This document shows positions 11,952 through 24,226 of a DNA stretch of 64,000 nucleotides, in pieces (the stretch's first letter is position 1; every line of letters begins with the position of its first letter). The position numbers and the translations under genes were made by a program. A model generated the notes under the pieces. The model did no database searches. It saw only the letters and a program-made list of their open reading frames with translations, and was not told where the DNA came from. The stretch is from Glossina fuscipes (taxonomy: Eukaryota > Arthropoda > Insecta > Diptera > Glossinidae): contig NW_023998415.1 in NCBI RefSeq assembly GCF_014805625.2, positions 48,667,446-48,731,445 on the forward strand. Reading direction: 5' to 3'.

Positions 11952-11997
11952 CACCACTCATGTGAATTTAAAATCACAATTTCACACGAGAGTGGTG
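11952..11997. other. Imperfect hairpin just after the mariner stop codon
   Basis: CACCACT (952-958 of the 11 kb block) pairs with AGTGGTG (11991-11997) and TGTGAA (11961-11966) with TTCACA (11981-11986), separated by a small internal bulge and a 14-base loop. It lies 18 bp after the transposase stop. It may be relic terminal sequence or chance. Confidence 0.5.
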
Positions 11998-12519
11998 TGG
12001 CACGCAAAAGAGGGCAAATAGGTTTTAATTGGATTAATCGGTTCAGAGAATGATCAAATATGTTTCCAACTTCATTCCCTTCATCGGTTGCATATGTTCC
12101 CACAAGCCGAACATGTCCGGTATCATGAAAGATAACAGAGCATATACGAGAGTATAATGAATATAGAAATTAATGAAAAGAAAATTATTATTGATGACTA
12201 AAAGCCGGAACGTTCTAACACAAACAAATGCAACTAACTAATAGTTATTAATGAATGGAGAAATTGCAGATGAATAATTGAAATTTACAGTTAAACTTTT
12301 TGCAGTTCTAAGTGACGTTTTTTTGTTCATTGATTTTTCATTTGTAGCAATAGTGGTAGTTAGTTCTATAACATGAACTTTGCTTATATTGTTTCCTGAC
12401 AATATTTGCAAAAGGAATGAATTTTTTATGATGCGCAACATTACTTCTTCCAGTTTTTAACTCGCCTAAAAGTCGCGATTAAGTTGTCTGCCTAGATCTC
12501 GCCCCATATATGTCTCCAT
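11998..12519. other. Unassigned sequence
   Basis: No recognised feature. The minus-strand frame 12238-12441 has no motif. Confidence 0.5.
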
Positions 12520-13020
12520 AAGACTGAATCGGTTGTATATATACTTTAAATATCGTAAATGCGGATTTCCGAGTGTTACAATGAAGTGAAAATGTTTAGA
12601 TTACATTTAGGTTTCGTCTCATTCGCTTAAGCCATAACAAATTATGCAACCCTACAACACTTACATATGCAATATCTAGAAGGGTTTAAGAGAGACCCAC
12701 CTTTTATTGTACCGACCACCCAAATTCACAAATTACTTTCCGAACCGATCCAAGCATGTCCGTTCATCGGCTGTTTATTCGTTTTACTCTCTTACGTTCA
12801 ACGTACACGATGCCATTGTTGAGATATTTGAATGAAATTTGGTTCGGTCCAAAGACAACCATTATTGAATATGGCTCTGATCGGAACGCTGTTTTGGCCA
12901 CTTCCTATGCATCTTCTTATTTTGGAAAGGCGTTATATGAACAACTGAGGGACGGTGCAGAACATCCCGCGTTGGGACGTAACCCACTATATTGGTTTTA
13001 CTTTTTTTATTTCACTTATT
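12520..13020. repeat. Dispersed repeat, copy 4 (longest of this group)
   Basis: Landmarks in order: AAGAGAGACCCACCTTTTAT, TTCCGAACCGATCCAAGC, a short pyrimidine-rich stretch, TTGAGATATTTGAATGAAAT followed by TTGGTTCGGTCC, TCTGATCGGAACGCTGTTTT, and AACTGAGGGACGGTGCAGAA ending in ACGTAACCCACTATATTGG. The same skeleton, more decayed, is at 2600-2850, 5320-5540 and 6350-6500. The 88-codon plus frame 12756-13022 lies inside it and is a by-product, not a gene. Confidence 0.55.
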
Positions 13021-14712
13021 AACTCCCTTAAGTACGACAGGCATGCGACAGGGTTTTTACAACAAATTTTCGTTTTCTCCTGTTAAAAAGGCCGCTTACT
13101 GGACTATAAACAAAACTTAATTAACGATTTTCAATTTTCAATTGTCTGCTTCCGGCGCTAGACACCATTTCAAATGCGTTTAGCGCTTAATAGATATAAT
13201 TGCAAGCAATTAATGATTTCAATTCAGAACTAATAAGGTCGCGATTGGGTTAGGTTTTGTTGTAAAACTTTTCTTTTTTTTCTTTTTTTGGCTTACGGTG
13301 GTTATGTATTTATATCGGTTTTATTTCGACTACTTGAGTAATACAAGCAAAACCTTTGCGCTTGTGTGAGCTTTAAATCACAAATTTTATTTATTTTAAC
13401 CTGTTATTACAGTGCAACAAAAGCATAAATAAAAATGTCATCCAGCATATGAGTTACAACTAAAAATTCCAATAAATTACAAATCGCATGAAATATTATA
13501 ACAAAAAGGAGAAGGAGAAAATTAGGGAAAGCAAAAATAATGCTATTTGGATCAAGCGGAACGTTAATCACCTAACAATCACAACAACACCAGGTTGGGT
13601 GCAGCATTTTAGGCCATATATCATTTTCGTGGTCCTAGTGCCTGCTAATCAACAGTGCATGGCAGAGTATTTTGTAAGCTACACTGCAGGATGATGGAGC
13701 GATTCCCGAGCAGCATGCGCTCCAAACAAAATTAACAGGAAACGTTTATAAAGTCACAACTATTTATCTTTTAAAGCTAAAATTTTAGATTGACCCGATT
13801 CCTGGGCAAAGCAACTCTAAAACTTCCGTAGTAAACACTTCTTCTTAATTAGTATGAGATTTTAAGTTTGTAGCGCTTGATGTCTCATCAAGAATGAAAA
13901 TAACTATATTGGATAATATCATCGATCTCTAAGAAACTACAACGCTGTTGATAGCTTCTCCAAGTATTTTACAATAATTTGCGATTTACAGCAATTTTTG
14001 AGAAAAAGTTTGCCCTGAATGTTAACCAGGGCGTAATAAAATTTCATTATAAGCTTCTACTTAACCGGAAACTGTATTCTTTTCGCTTATAGCGCACTTT
14101 GATCCAATAATAATAAAACTTTTTAAATATTAACCACACAACGATTTCACTATTTTTCCCAATTTACTTGATCCCTTGCCCTTCCGATACAATACACGTA
14201 TGTATGATGACGTTATCTCTAATTTTCCAAACATTTATTCTAGAATGACTTCCCCAAAACCTTTTGAGAAAAACAGTACGAGAAAATAAGTGAACATTGA
14301 TGTAAATATCGAAAGTAATCTGCCCGTAATAGCAAACTATAGGTTCACGCAAACGTCACCTTAACCTCGATTAATATTTTTTGTTTATAGCTTGACCCGA
14401 TGGAAGAGGGGTTCATAAAGCCATATGACAATAATAGAAAAAAAAGTGGTCTTCCTGCTTCTCGGTCATAGCATATACTTCACCTAGGTGCACTAGATTC
14501 GCCTTAATGCAAATACGATGGGTTATTCTCGTCAAAGGCCGATAATGCAATATGGATCAGATACAACATGGAGTCATAGCTAAAGTCAAAGCTTGACTGT
14601 TGCTTGCTGTTTGCTGAATACATGATTACAATTCGAAAGCCCTGTCGAAAATTGGACTTGACAGCTTTTCTTGTTTCCTCTCTTTCTTTAACCTGCACAT
14701 GTATTACATAGG

Positions 14713-14744
<32 letters not shown>

Positions 14745-15763
14745 TGCACCCTTTGATACTTCGATCGCATAAATTTTCTAAAACTTATGCCCTTTCCAAT
14801 ATGAATGTTTTTTTTTTTTTTTACTTCTAACAAACAAATGGTCAAATTCAATATACATGCCTACTTTAGTGGTTGGTATAAAATATCATTAAACTCAAAC
14901 GGATTTCTGTTCAAAAAAAAATTCACAACTAAAAAAAAAAAAAAATGGCAATTTGCAGCTAAAGGGGAAAGTATCGAGCGAAGGAATGTTTACTACTTGC
15001 AGCTTCAGTGCATTTGAAAAATATAACCTTTACTGAACAAGACATTTGCTGGTTACTGTTGCCTATAAATAGGCTTCAAAACGCATTTAAAGACTTTGGG
15101 CTATCCTTGATACGAGCTTTATGTGTATTAGTAATTTTCGAAACGGACAAATTCCTAAAGTAAAGCGAAAAAAAATAAATAAATAAATAAATGTAGTTTT
15201 TTGAATATATCCTTACTTATCCTTACTGAACTACGAATATGTGTGCGTGTGAAAAATCGCAACTTTCTATTCCAATTGATTGAAGACCGAAAAAGTCCAA
15301 GAGTTAGGAACATGAAAACTTCATATTAATAAAGAACAAGAAAAAAATATTTTCTCTTCTAATTCCTTTCTAGCTATGTATGTAAGTGTTACAAAGAGAA
15401 TGCCAATGTTAACAAGTCCGTATATATCTCGATAATGGTGCGATTACGGAAAAAATGAAAACTTGATAAAAATTTCCGTCTTTCATCCGCTTTTAATCAG
15501 AATAGCCGTTAAATGTGTTAGATGTTTGCCTGAATATTAAAGTTGACTGCTTTTATTTGAAATGTATTACAGAATAATATTTTTGATCGTTCACATTAGG
15601 CTTGCATCGTGAATTGCTTTGCCAGCTATACAGCTTGCCTGCTGCTCTGCTTTAGATTGTTTGTGCATTCGGTGGCTAACTGAGTCTATGAGCTGTTCAA
15701 CTAATCGCAGGATATTTTGTATTTTATGCTCGAAAATTTTGTTGGCCAAATGCCAAATTCGAC
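13021..15763. other. Unassigned AT-rich sequence with short simple repeats
   Basis: It includes (TA)n at 14721-14745, poly(T) near 14808-14821, poly(A) near 14932-14945 and (AAAT)n near 15172-15193. No coding or RNA signal is recognised. Confidence 0.55.
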
Positions 15764-15903
15764 ATACTACTACTACCATTACTACTATTGCTACTGCTAC
15801 TATTACTACTACTACTACTACTACTAGTACTATTACTACTACTACTATTGCTGCGATTACAACTATCTCTATCGCCATCACCATCACCATCACCATCGCC
15901 ACC
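15764..15903. repeat. Imperfect trinucleotide tract (TAC/ACT then CATCAC)
   Basis: About 140 bp of interrupted TAC/ACT units pass into CATCAC units. All reading frames stay open through it, which explains the overlapping frames 15591-15902 (minus), 15724-15915 (minus) and 15619-15933 (plus). In one minus frame it would encode Asp/Gly then Ser/Asn runs, as in fly low-complexity proteins, but no supporting gene structure is visible. Confidence 0.9.
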
Positions 15904-16571
15904 GCAGTCGACCAACTAGACGACCGAAAGTAACATATAAAACGTAGTCATTGTAAAGGAAACTAAATTTTACTTGCAGTTGAAGCGGAAGTTGATGTTA
16001 TGATACTTGTGGAGGCGGTGGCGGTAGACGTGGAAGTTCTAAAGAGCCAAAAGTTCGCTAGATTGTCGATTTTAGGCTTAACTTTCAACTACTTGAACTG
16101 AAGCGTCATAAAATAAAATACATATATTTTTCAGGCTCAACCGAAAAACCCTAACAGCATACCGATGGTTACGGTGCCATACTGTGTTAAAATATTTGAG
16201 GGCAGAATGAATTAAAAAAACAAAACAACTAAGCAAATTATTTTCGACTACGGCCGAATCTTTTATACCCATCATCTATTGCTTAAAATAAAACTTAACA
16301 AAGAAGATCAAGAGACCAAAAGAAAACGACATTTTTATACTCTACAATGCCGCATACGCAGAGCCGAGCTTCTGAATAGTAAACATAAAACTTAATATTT
16401 AGTACTTTTGAAAAGAGAAGTGTTCTCGTCTTATGCTGCTTTGCAAGCATATCCCCTTGACCGACTTAGCCTATTTTCAAATACCTCTGCCAAATTTGAG
16501 CCCGATATATTATTAGCGCATTTGTGGAGTGTTTAGGTTCGGCATTACATAAACGGATAGGAACAGAAGCG

Positions 16572-16576
<5 letters not shown>
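15904..16576. other. Trinucleotide-rich flank and a dispersed-repeat scrap
   Basis: At 15980-16035 there is a purine-rich stretch (GTTGAAGCGGAAGTTGATGT, then GTGGAGGCGGTGGCGGTAGA) after an acceptor-like TTTTACTTGCAG. At 16254-16270 the 17-mer CCGAATCTTTTATACCC is identical to 53473-53489 and marks a fragment of the dispersed repeat found there. Confidence 0.5.

Positions 16577-16604
<28 letters not shown>
16577..16604. repeat. (TA)n microsatellite
   Basis: Uninterrupted alternating AT/TA after GTATAA. Confidence 0.95.
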
Positions 16605-16609
<5 letters not shown>

Positions 16610-17067
16610 CTGAAGCTCTCTCTTCTGGTGTTGCAAATGTTTTAATAAGAGGAACATACGCTTAACCTAGCGGTGGTGAGTGTAAAAACCTTGTGCCTGT
16701 TTGCATATAAAATACACATATACTACGGATATACAATTACAATAACAAAAACAAATGCAAATACCAAAAACATTGATGAGCACTAAGTAAAAAAAAAAAA
16801 ACAAAAAAAAAAAACGACTAGAAAAGTGAAAAATTCTTGGCGTTTTGCCTGCCATTCAAAGTCATGGGCTGCATTTAAATTTTTCGTTTATATCACAAAA
16901 GAAAGTAAAAAGCAAACAAAACGCCTACACATCTATTTATATATGTACACACAAACACAATATCTATTTACATCAATGGCACTGCAAATAACTCATACCG
17001 CCGACTGTTTCCACATATACCAGTAGTATTAATTTGCAACTGGATACGTACATAGGCACGATTATCG
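16605..17067. other. Unassigned AT-rich sequence with A-tracts
   Basis: Two adjacent A-runs lie at about 16790-16814. No gene is recognised. Confidence 0.5.
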
Positions 17068-17079
17068 TCATCATTATTG

Positions 17080-17120
<41 letters not shown>

Positions 17121-17130
17121 GTCGTCGGCG
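17068..17130. repeat. (ATC/CAT)n trinucleotide microsatellite
   Basis: About 13 consecutive CAT/ATC units, shading into GTCGTCGGCGTC at the right end. Confidence 0.95.
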
Positions 17131-19159
17131 TCAATGATAAGCACATGTGGAGGAAGCTTAAGTTTTTACTATATGAATGACAGTTTCTATGCGAAATAAA
17201 TTAGTGTAAAACCACGAACGATTGACGAACGTTTAATATAAAAATTAAGATTCATATATGTATGGTGCGTGAGCGTCTTAAGATGCGCTTAAAAGAAATG
17301 AGAAATGCAGCTAGAAGATAATATTGAAGATATTATATAAATTGAAATTGAAATTTTTCATGTCGTCACTCTTGCACCAGTGCATGTTCATAAGCCGAAC
17401 GATAAGCCTTCCGCAGTTCGCGAAGCTCTTAATGTGAGCGACCGAGCTCGTAGGACATTTTTGAAAGATCTTTTCAACACCTCTGCTACGATATCTTTAA
17501 TGGACTTTGAAAACTTATTCGAGATAATCGTTTTCCGCTAAATTAAATACAAATTCTATGCCGGTCCATTGACGAACTGAAAACCCTTATTTTACGCAGA
17601 CTTGTATGTGCAACCTAATTGCACTTTGAAATAGAAGAAGCAGTTTGGGCTGTGCGAAGGGGAAGTTCGCAAGCATCTATGCTTCGTATATAGAGGAAAT
17701 TTTGTAAAGAGAAAGAGGACGGGGGCGGACTTTGTTTTCGAAAGTGATTAGCTCCAAGTTGCTTCTACCTTTGCTCAGTGAATCACTACCACTGGCTACT
17801 CAAGAATTCAGCTCTCATACTCTCTCAATATTGATCAATCGACAACATTCAATGTCTTTCGAGATGCGATGCCCCTAGTATTTAGTTAATATACTTAACG
17901 TTTATTAATTGTAATCACAATGAAGTGCTTAAATGCTTATATGGCAAAGCATTTTCGCTGTATGCTGCAAAGTCTCTGCTCGAGAGATAATTGGTAAAAA
18001 TTGTATATAGCAGACAAGTTTTGTTTGAATTCTATTTTTTCTTTGCCTAGCGTGGAAAATTATCAGCACAAATGTCTGCCTGAAATGTGCTCACCATGCC
18101 ATAATTGTCACGGCTTTTAAAAGTTAATTTAGTAAAGTATGGAGAAGAGTTATTTATCTCTCACTCTGGTAAGTCTTAATTCTCTTTAACAAAGCCTTCG
18201 TTGTAAAGAACGTAAACCGTCTTCGTTTTCTCTATTGCTGCTGATGTTAGCAAGTAAGTTGGCAAGCAAACAAGCAACATATCAATCACATGGAAAAAGT
18301 TTCTTGCGCGTAAAATGACACCACAGGCATGAATACTAATTTTACGCCGCCTGCATTATTTTAACTACATCCGTCAGTGATAATGTGAAATCCTAAAAAC
18401 TTTCCTCTGCGCGAAAAATTCTCCATAATACGCTTTTACTTACACATTACATTAATGAAAAGCCTTAAAATACTTAGTGAAGTTTCAATATACAATTACT
18501 ACGTATATGCATATATAATTTTTTCCTGTTACCCAGTATCAGGATAAGGATATACTAACTTTTCCGTTACATTTATGATCATAGAGATAGATATGCGAAT
18601 TGTGAATATGAAAAGTATGAGCTTTGGAGTAAGGAAGCTTTTCTATTTTCTTTTTTTTTTTTTTTTTTTTTCCTTTTACATGAGTTGCAAAAAGCATGAC
18701 AAACTTTCAACCAACTGAAGAGATAGATATGTAAGAAAGAAAATTTGAAAAAACAAAAAAAATAAATAAATAAATAAATAAATAAAACGCAAAATACAAA
18801 AGAGGCTTAGGGAAACCTACAAAGAAAAATTTGAAATTCTTAATTATATAATTTTGCTTACCACCGAGTTGAGTCGCCTAACTAAGGGTTTAAGTATATT
18901 ACTTGACACAGACTTCTCTTGCGCTGACATGCGTTAACAAAAAAAAAGAAGAAGATGTATTTGCTTTAAATTTATATTACAAAAATATTATTATTATTTT
19001 TTTTCATTATAATTTATTTATTGTGTGTATTTCAATCAATATAAATAAGTACCATATAGTCGAACATAATCTATATCATAAATTTATCCTTATCCATACA
19101 AATTAGAAAATGACATGGACATGAAAAAAACGGGATTCGCCTGATCACCAACCAGGCCG
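17131..19159. other. Unassigned sequence; GC-richer patch near 17360-17760
   Basis: The patch 17360-17760 reads as partly open protein on the plus strand (for example AVREALNVSDRARRTFLKDL) but matches no family that I recognise. Other content: poly(T) at about 18650-18671 and (AAAT)n at about 18758-18786. Confidence 0.45.
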
Positions 19160-19850
19160 GGAATAAGGTCTTAGACTACGGCATGTTCAAGTGCTTGACA
19201 ATCTTCGGCTCTATGGTAGAAGCACTCAGGCCAAAGTCGATCAAGTTATAATTCTCAGTACATTGCTTACACTATCTATGGTTAGGATCATTGTTACCAC
19301 AATTTGTTCTACAATCATTGATATTAGGCAATCGAAAGCGTCTAGACACTCGCTGTCCCACATTAAATTATATTTTCTCTAATTAGCCAGACTCAGAGTC
19401 AAAGATGCGGGTCACGGGTATGTGAACAAACGACACTTAAGGCATAACCCGTCTGCTTACGAGTGCTAACAGATTCCGACATGATGGAGGGCGGATGTTA
19501 GGATTGCAGAGCAAACACCGCAAAATAAAACAGTAAAATTTGTTTTTGTACAGACTCAATCTGTTTACGGTAAAGATCACATTGTGGATCCCAGATAATC
19601 GAACAGCATTCCAGAATGGGTCTCACCGGGTCTCCGCGAAATATACAGCATCCGAATAGTGTAAGGGTGACGAAATTCTTTGATCCAACGCTTGGTAAAG
19701 TTCAATGTACCTGCTGTCTTGCTAACAGGAATATTACTAAGCGCGTTGAAGGGCAGTTTTCTGTCAAACAGGACTCTGGAAGATCAGTAATACACCCTTT
19801 CGCAAGCAAGTCATCAATAGCAAGACATTCATTCCGAAATTTTTGCATTA
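19160..19850 (-). pseudogene. LINE remnant: reverse transcriptase end (Jockey/I-group), minus strand
   Basis: Reading the minus strand from about 19850 downward gives, in order: RVLFDRKLPFNALSN (the DLGV.FD.KL.F block), LNFTKRWIKEFRHPYTIRML, VRPILECCSIIWDP, RKQIESVQKQILLF, a Pro-Ser-rich linker, RRFRLPNINDCRTN, and ENYNLIDFGLSASTIEPKIV close to 19190. This is the post-palm region and C-terminus of a non-LTR retrotransposon reverse transcriptase. At least three frame changes and several stops show decay. Endonuclease and YADD are absent, so it is 5'-truncated. Block wording differs from the LINE remnant at 10.4 kb, so two LINE lineages are likely. The plus-strand frames at 19191-19382 and 19616-19936 are antisense shadows. 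Confidence 0.8.
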
Positions 19851-22800
19851 AACTTCCTACGCGAATTGTTGCGAAATTTTTTGCCAATCGTTTGCTACCT
19901 TCGTTGACAGAGCATCGTTTCGTAAAAAAAGGATAGTTTCTGCATTACCGCACATATTATCGAGTTTGTGATTTCTGCAGAAATACTTCTAGTTTGCACT
20001 AAGAGAACATCGTGGCTTCCCGTAGACAATCAGCACCTCGTATTTTCCAGACTTGGATTATGTTATTAGGTAAATTATATATAAATTATGAGAAAGCGAA
20101 TGTTTTTAGAAAATGCTAAAGAAATATGAAGAAAACTTGTTTCGTGGCATATTCCATTACTACCCCAGTTTTTTTCATCTTCTCAATAGAATATTAACTA
20201 CATGATCGACGTCTAAAATGACACCGGAAAAGAGATATGCTTAAGCGTTTGCGGACATCGATGCCATAGCATTCAAATTTTAAAGTCAATTATTTTTCCT
20301 TCAACTTTATATTACCCTAGGATTTTTTCATTATTGTACTTGCCGAAGTATTGATTAAATGTTTCTTTAGGTTTTCCCATATTACAAAATTACTTAAAGC
20401 GCCTTTCAATTCATAAATTTCCCTACACTAGAAAGAGAGTAGATTCGCTTATTGCCTCTTTTTGTCACATCTTCTCTTATATGAATGCTACGGTATTCAT
20501 TGTAAGTAACGGTTAAAATGTGGCAGACTACTACCGTGATAGACTACTCTTACAGAATGCGTTTAACCACATTTCGGATATCATAATTAGTTTTAAAATG
20601 CATTGACTGCCATTTTCACCTCTCACTGAAATTTTTGCTGTCCGCGGACATGTTAATAAATGGGCTGATGTTGACACATTTCGAAACCATCTGTGAATCA
20701 CAGCGATTAAATACTTTCTAAATTGAATACCACGAACCTTTATGTAAAATAGATACACTACGAAACCTACAGGAGACATTTGTCTTTAATCGTCTAGAAA
20801 GCTCTTTGGAAAAAGTGAGGATAAGCTATTCGATAACCACCAGTATGTTTTCCGTTAAATACTACCAAAAGTAAATGCTATGTCGAACATGAAAAATTTA
20901 GCAGACATACTACAGACGTCAAAAGAATCAGGTAAGCAACAATGAAGCATTGCCCTACAGTTACACCAGGCAACCAAGATGCATTTAATAGTGCAATCTG
21001 GGTTCACGCAAGTTGCAAGTCCCCCATGGATTACGTGTCCTATGTTACCTTCCTTGCGCTTTTGGAAGTTGTTTATAGTATAGAGTGTTATTGTAAATGA
21101 CTGTGGTCGTTGTCCCTATAATATAAAGTTTGCTTGTCAGCAGCTGTGAATAGAAGAGCTTCGACTTTGAAATGCATTACACGATCCGCACAGCGCTGAA
21201 ATTGCTAGTTCGACTGGACGTAATCGCCCTTACCATTTTAACTAGAAAAGTTTGCTGGACACAACCAGGCTGTATGTACGGTCTCAGCAGGATCAAATCC
21301 TGGTCAGAAAGAAGCGGTACAACTGGGTAAGACAAACTGACAGCACTAACTGGCGATACATGTGAAACAACCGCTTCTCCTGCTACTAATTAAATTAAAT
21401 AAACTTTGTTGATTGCAGAGCTATGCTTCGCAGTCAACGTGTTAACGCAGTGTGTCATACGGCATCACGCATGTATTACTCTTTATTGCTGGCCGTAGTT
21501 TAAGTGGAAGGATGCTAGTAGTCAAAGCAATATAGTAGACGCGATATCATTGCCCATCACATGATCTAAAAAAAATCAATAAAAAAGCCAAGTCGAGCAA
21601 CTACGGTTAGGGGACACAAAATGACCCTAAACTTTTAATGATTTGTTTGGATGAGCCCCGCTTATCTTCGACATTGTATGAGGAGTTATAGATGTCGAAG
21701 GTGCCAGAGATTTTCATTCCTATGGGGTAATACGCGACCAAGGATATTTCCGGTGTCGTTTAGAGTGTTTCCCTTGACGCGGATTCGAAGTTCAAGTTGT
21801 CCCGATACTGATGACACTGTTGGTGCCTGTCGTTTTTTTGTGACTACGCTTTCTGGACTTCCTCTCAGCTTAATTGGAAATCTAGTAAGTAAGACAATAA
21901 CTGCAACCAATGTGTGAAGATATCAGAGTAATATTTGCGAGGAGTAATAAGTGAACAGAATTCTAGATCATATGATTGTAAGATGGACGAGTTAAGCTAC
22001 AGCTAAGAGGATTCTCTCGATATGTTTATTGTTTTGCGTGAAAGTTTGGTCAATAGAGAAAACTATTTTCCAAATAGACACCGCTTTTGCTAACAATGGA
22101 ATAATGGAGCAAAAACGTGCAACAGATTCCCGACGTTGCATCGACTGTCCATTGCAACATTAATTACGCAGCATTTGGATATCACGTACGGTTATAGTAA
22201 CAGCTACGATTGGTTTCCTTTATTACTCACGATAAAATTAAGCCCTTTATATTCAATTTTCAAAATTTTGGCAACTAATTTTACAAACACGGGACGCTTA
22301 AAATTTCAATCCATCCGCCTGACGTATTTATTTTATTTCCTTTCTTCCCCGTTTTTTAGGTTTTCTTATTTTCTTTTTCTTTTTCTTTTCTTTTTTAGAA
22401 GAACACAGAGCTCATTGTGGACAATTGCCCATTCCATTTCCAGCACTTATCAAATAGTGCAAGTCGGTCGGTTATAAGCAATAAGTGCATAAAAACCGGA
22501 AACCATTTTTCAAAACCTCAAGATTACGAAAATTTAAAGAAACAAAATTTGATTTGATGACAGTTCATAGGAAATGTGTGACAATCACTCGAAATATACA
22601 ATTGATTACGTAGTATGATGACGATTAGGCTGAAATGTTTAATGTTGAACATTGCTAAAATACTTACCGTATATTATATATACACTTATAACATATATAC
22701 CATATTATTATTTGGTTTTTTATACCAATTTAACTTTTAAGGGATGCAAAGGCCAGAAAAAGTAATTCGCATTGTTTTGTAGCTCAGAAATTCTTGACTT

Positions 22801-24019
22801 CATTATATTGTTCAACTTGAAAGATAGTAGATTCGTCTATGCTAGGGTTAATAGGCGGATTCTTTACACCACTCAGAATCTTATTCGTCAATTTCAATCA
22901 AAAGTGTCTTAAACCAACAATCATTTTTGTACTTTTTGTTATTAAATATAAGCGCATATCCGGACATGGCCTGTACATGCTTCAGTTGCCTCTTTCTTTC
23001 TTGGACATGCGCCAATTTTCCTTTTCGTGCAATATAGAAGACACACTCGCAGCCGGTTTAGATATCTCCTTCAATATTTTATTCATTTATAAACCCGCGA
23101 TATACTAGCTTATAAGCCGGCACTTTTTATGCCCAGCGTATTACTACTACTGTCCTGCTTAAGCCGATGAAGCAATAAAGGCTTCTTCTAATGTTTGCCT
23201 TACTTGCTGCTAAATCTGACGACGGGCGATAATTGAAAAGAAAAAAAATGTTAAGAAATATAAACCCTATGCACCAACACTTATCCTTTCTAAAAAAGGT
23301 TTAGATGTAGTGTTAAATTAACTGTTATATGTAATAAAATAATAAAATATTAATAATAATAATAATAATAATAACCGTAGTCATAATAATTTATTGAATA
23401 TATTTACTATGTATATAAATTATATTACACTTTTACATAAATATCATATATATGTGTGTATGTTTATTACTATCATTATTATTATTTTTGTTACTGCTAT
23501 ACGTATACACATATATACACTTTGCTTCCTTCTCTTTGAAAGCTTTTCTTGCATACGTCATTGTTACTCTCTTTTACAATGCGTTTTTATTTATCCGTCA
23601 GAGATAGAATCTAAAAACACTCTCCCATTTCCGTCTCTTGTTTCTTTCTCTCTCAAATTCTCTTTCGTTCAATTTTGAACAATTTTCTCACCGCCCCTCT
23701 TTCTCTTCTTAAATTATTCGACGATAATAATGAAAACTCTCTGTTATCGTCTTTGTGGTAGGATTTCATGAAAGCAGTCGACATAAAAACTGTTCTACAC
23801 TCCTCTTCTACGGTTTACTGCTTTTGATTTTATATTTAACAATTCATTGCCAATCCCTGCTGCATAGCTTTAGTTGTGTGTTTAAAGTCGTTGTGCATTC
23901 ACACAAATTTTTTCGATTAGAAAACGAATTTTTTGCGAACGTCAATCAATAGTTGTGCGGTTTTCCTTACATATATACAAAAAAAATTTAAAAAAAAAAA
24001 AAAAAATTAAATATATATA
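19851..24019. other. Unassigned sequence with one GC-richer island
   Basis: The upstream end may extend the LINE remnant, but no motif is readable beyond 19850. An island at about 21640-21890 is GC-richer than its flanks and open on both strands, ending near a donor-like GTAAGT; I cannot assign it. (AAT)n lies at 23350-23374. Nothing else is recognised, and the frames here are scattered and motif-free. Confidence 0.45.
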
Positions 24020-24119
24020 NNNNNNNNNNNNNNNNNNNNNNNNNNNNNNNNNNNNNNNNNNNNNNNNNNNNNNNNNNNNNNNNNNNNNNNNNNNNNNNNN
24101 NNNNNNNNNNNNNNNNNNN
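24020..24119. other. Assembly gap of exactly 100 N
   Basis: The run of 100 N is the convention for a gap of unknown size. Both flanks carry the same motif: an A-run, then TTAAATATATATA. Apparent frames across it contain only unknown residues and low-complexity sequence. Confidence 0.98.
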
Positions 24120-24130
24120 AAAAAAAAAAT

Positions 24131-24165
<35 letters not shown>

Positions 24166-24173
24166 ACATATCC

Positions 24174-24204
<31 letters not shown>

Positions 24205-24226
24205 AGTATATATATAAGTATATAAA
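24120..24226. repeat. Poly(A) and (TA)n tract right of the gap
   Basis: An A-run, TTAAA, then long TA stretches broken by GTATACATATCCATATACA. The low complexity probably caused the assembly break. Confidence 0.9.

Noticed and set aside
15591..15933. Overlapping frames through the trinucleotide tract on both strands
   Set aside because: Triplet repeats keep all frames open; no start context, splice structure or motif supports coding.
17360..17760. Possible retroelement gag or transposase in a GC-richer patch
   Set aside because: Partly open and protein-like, but no recognisable conserved block in any frame.
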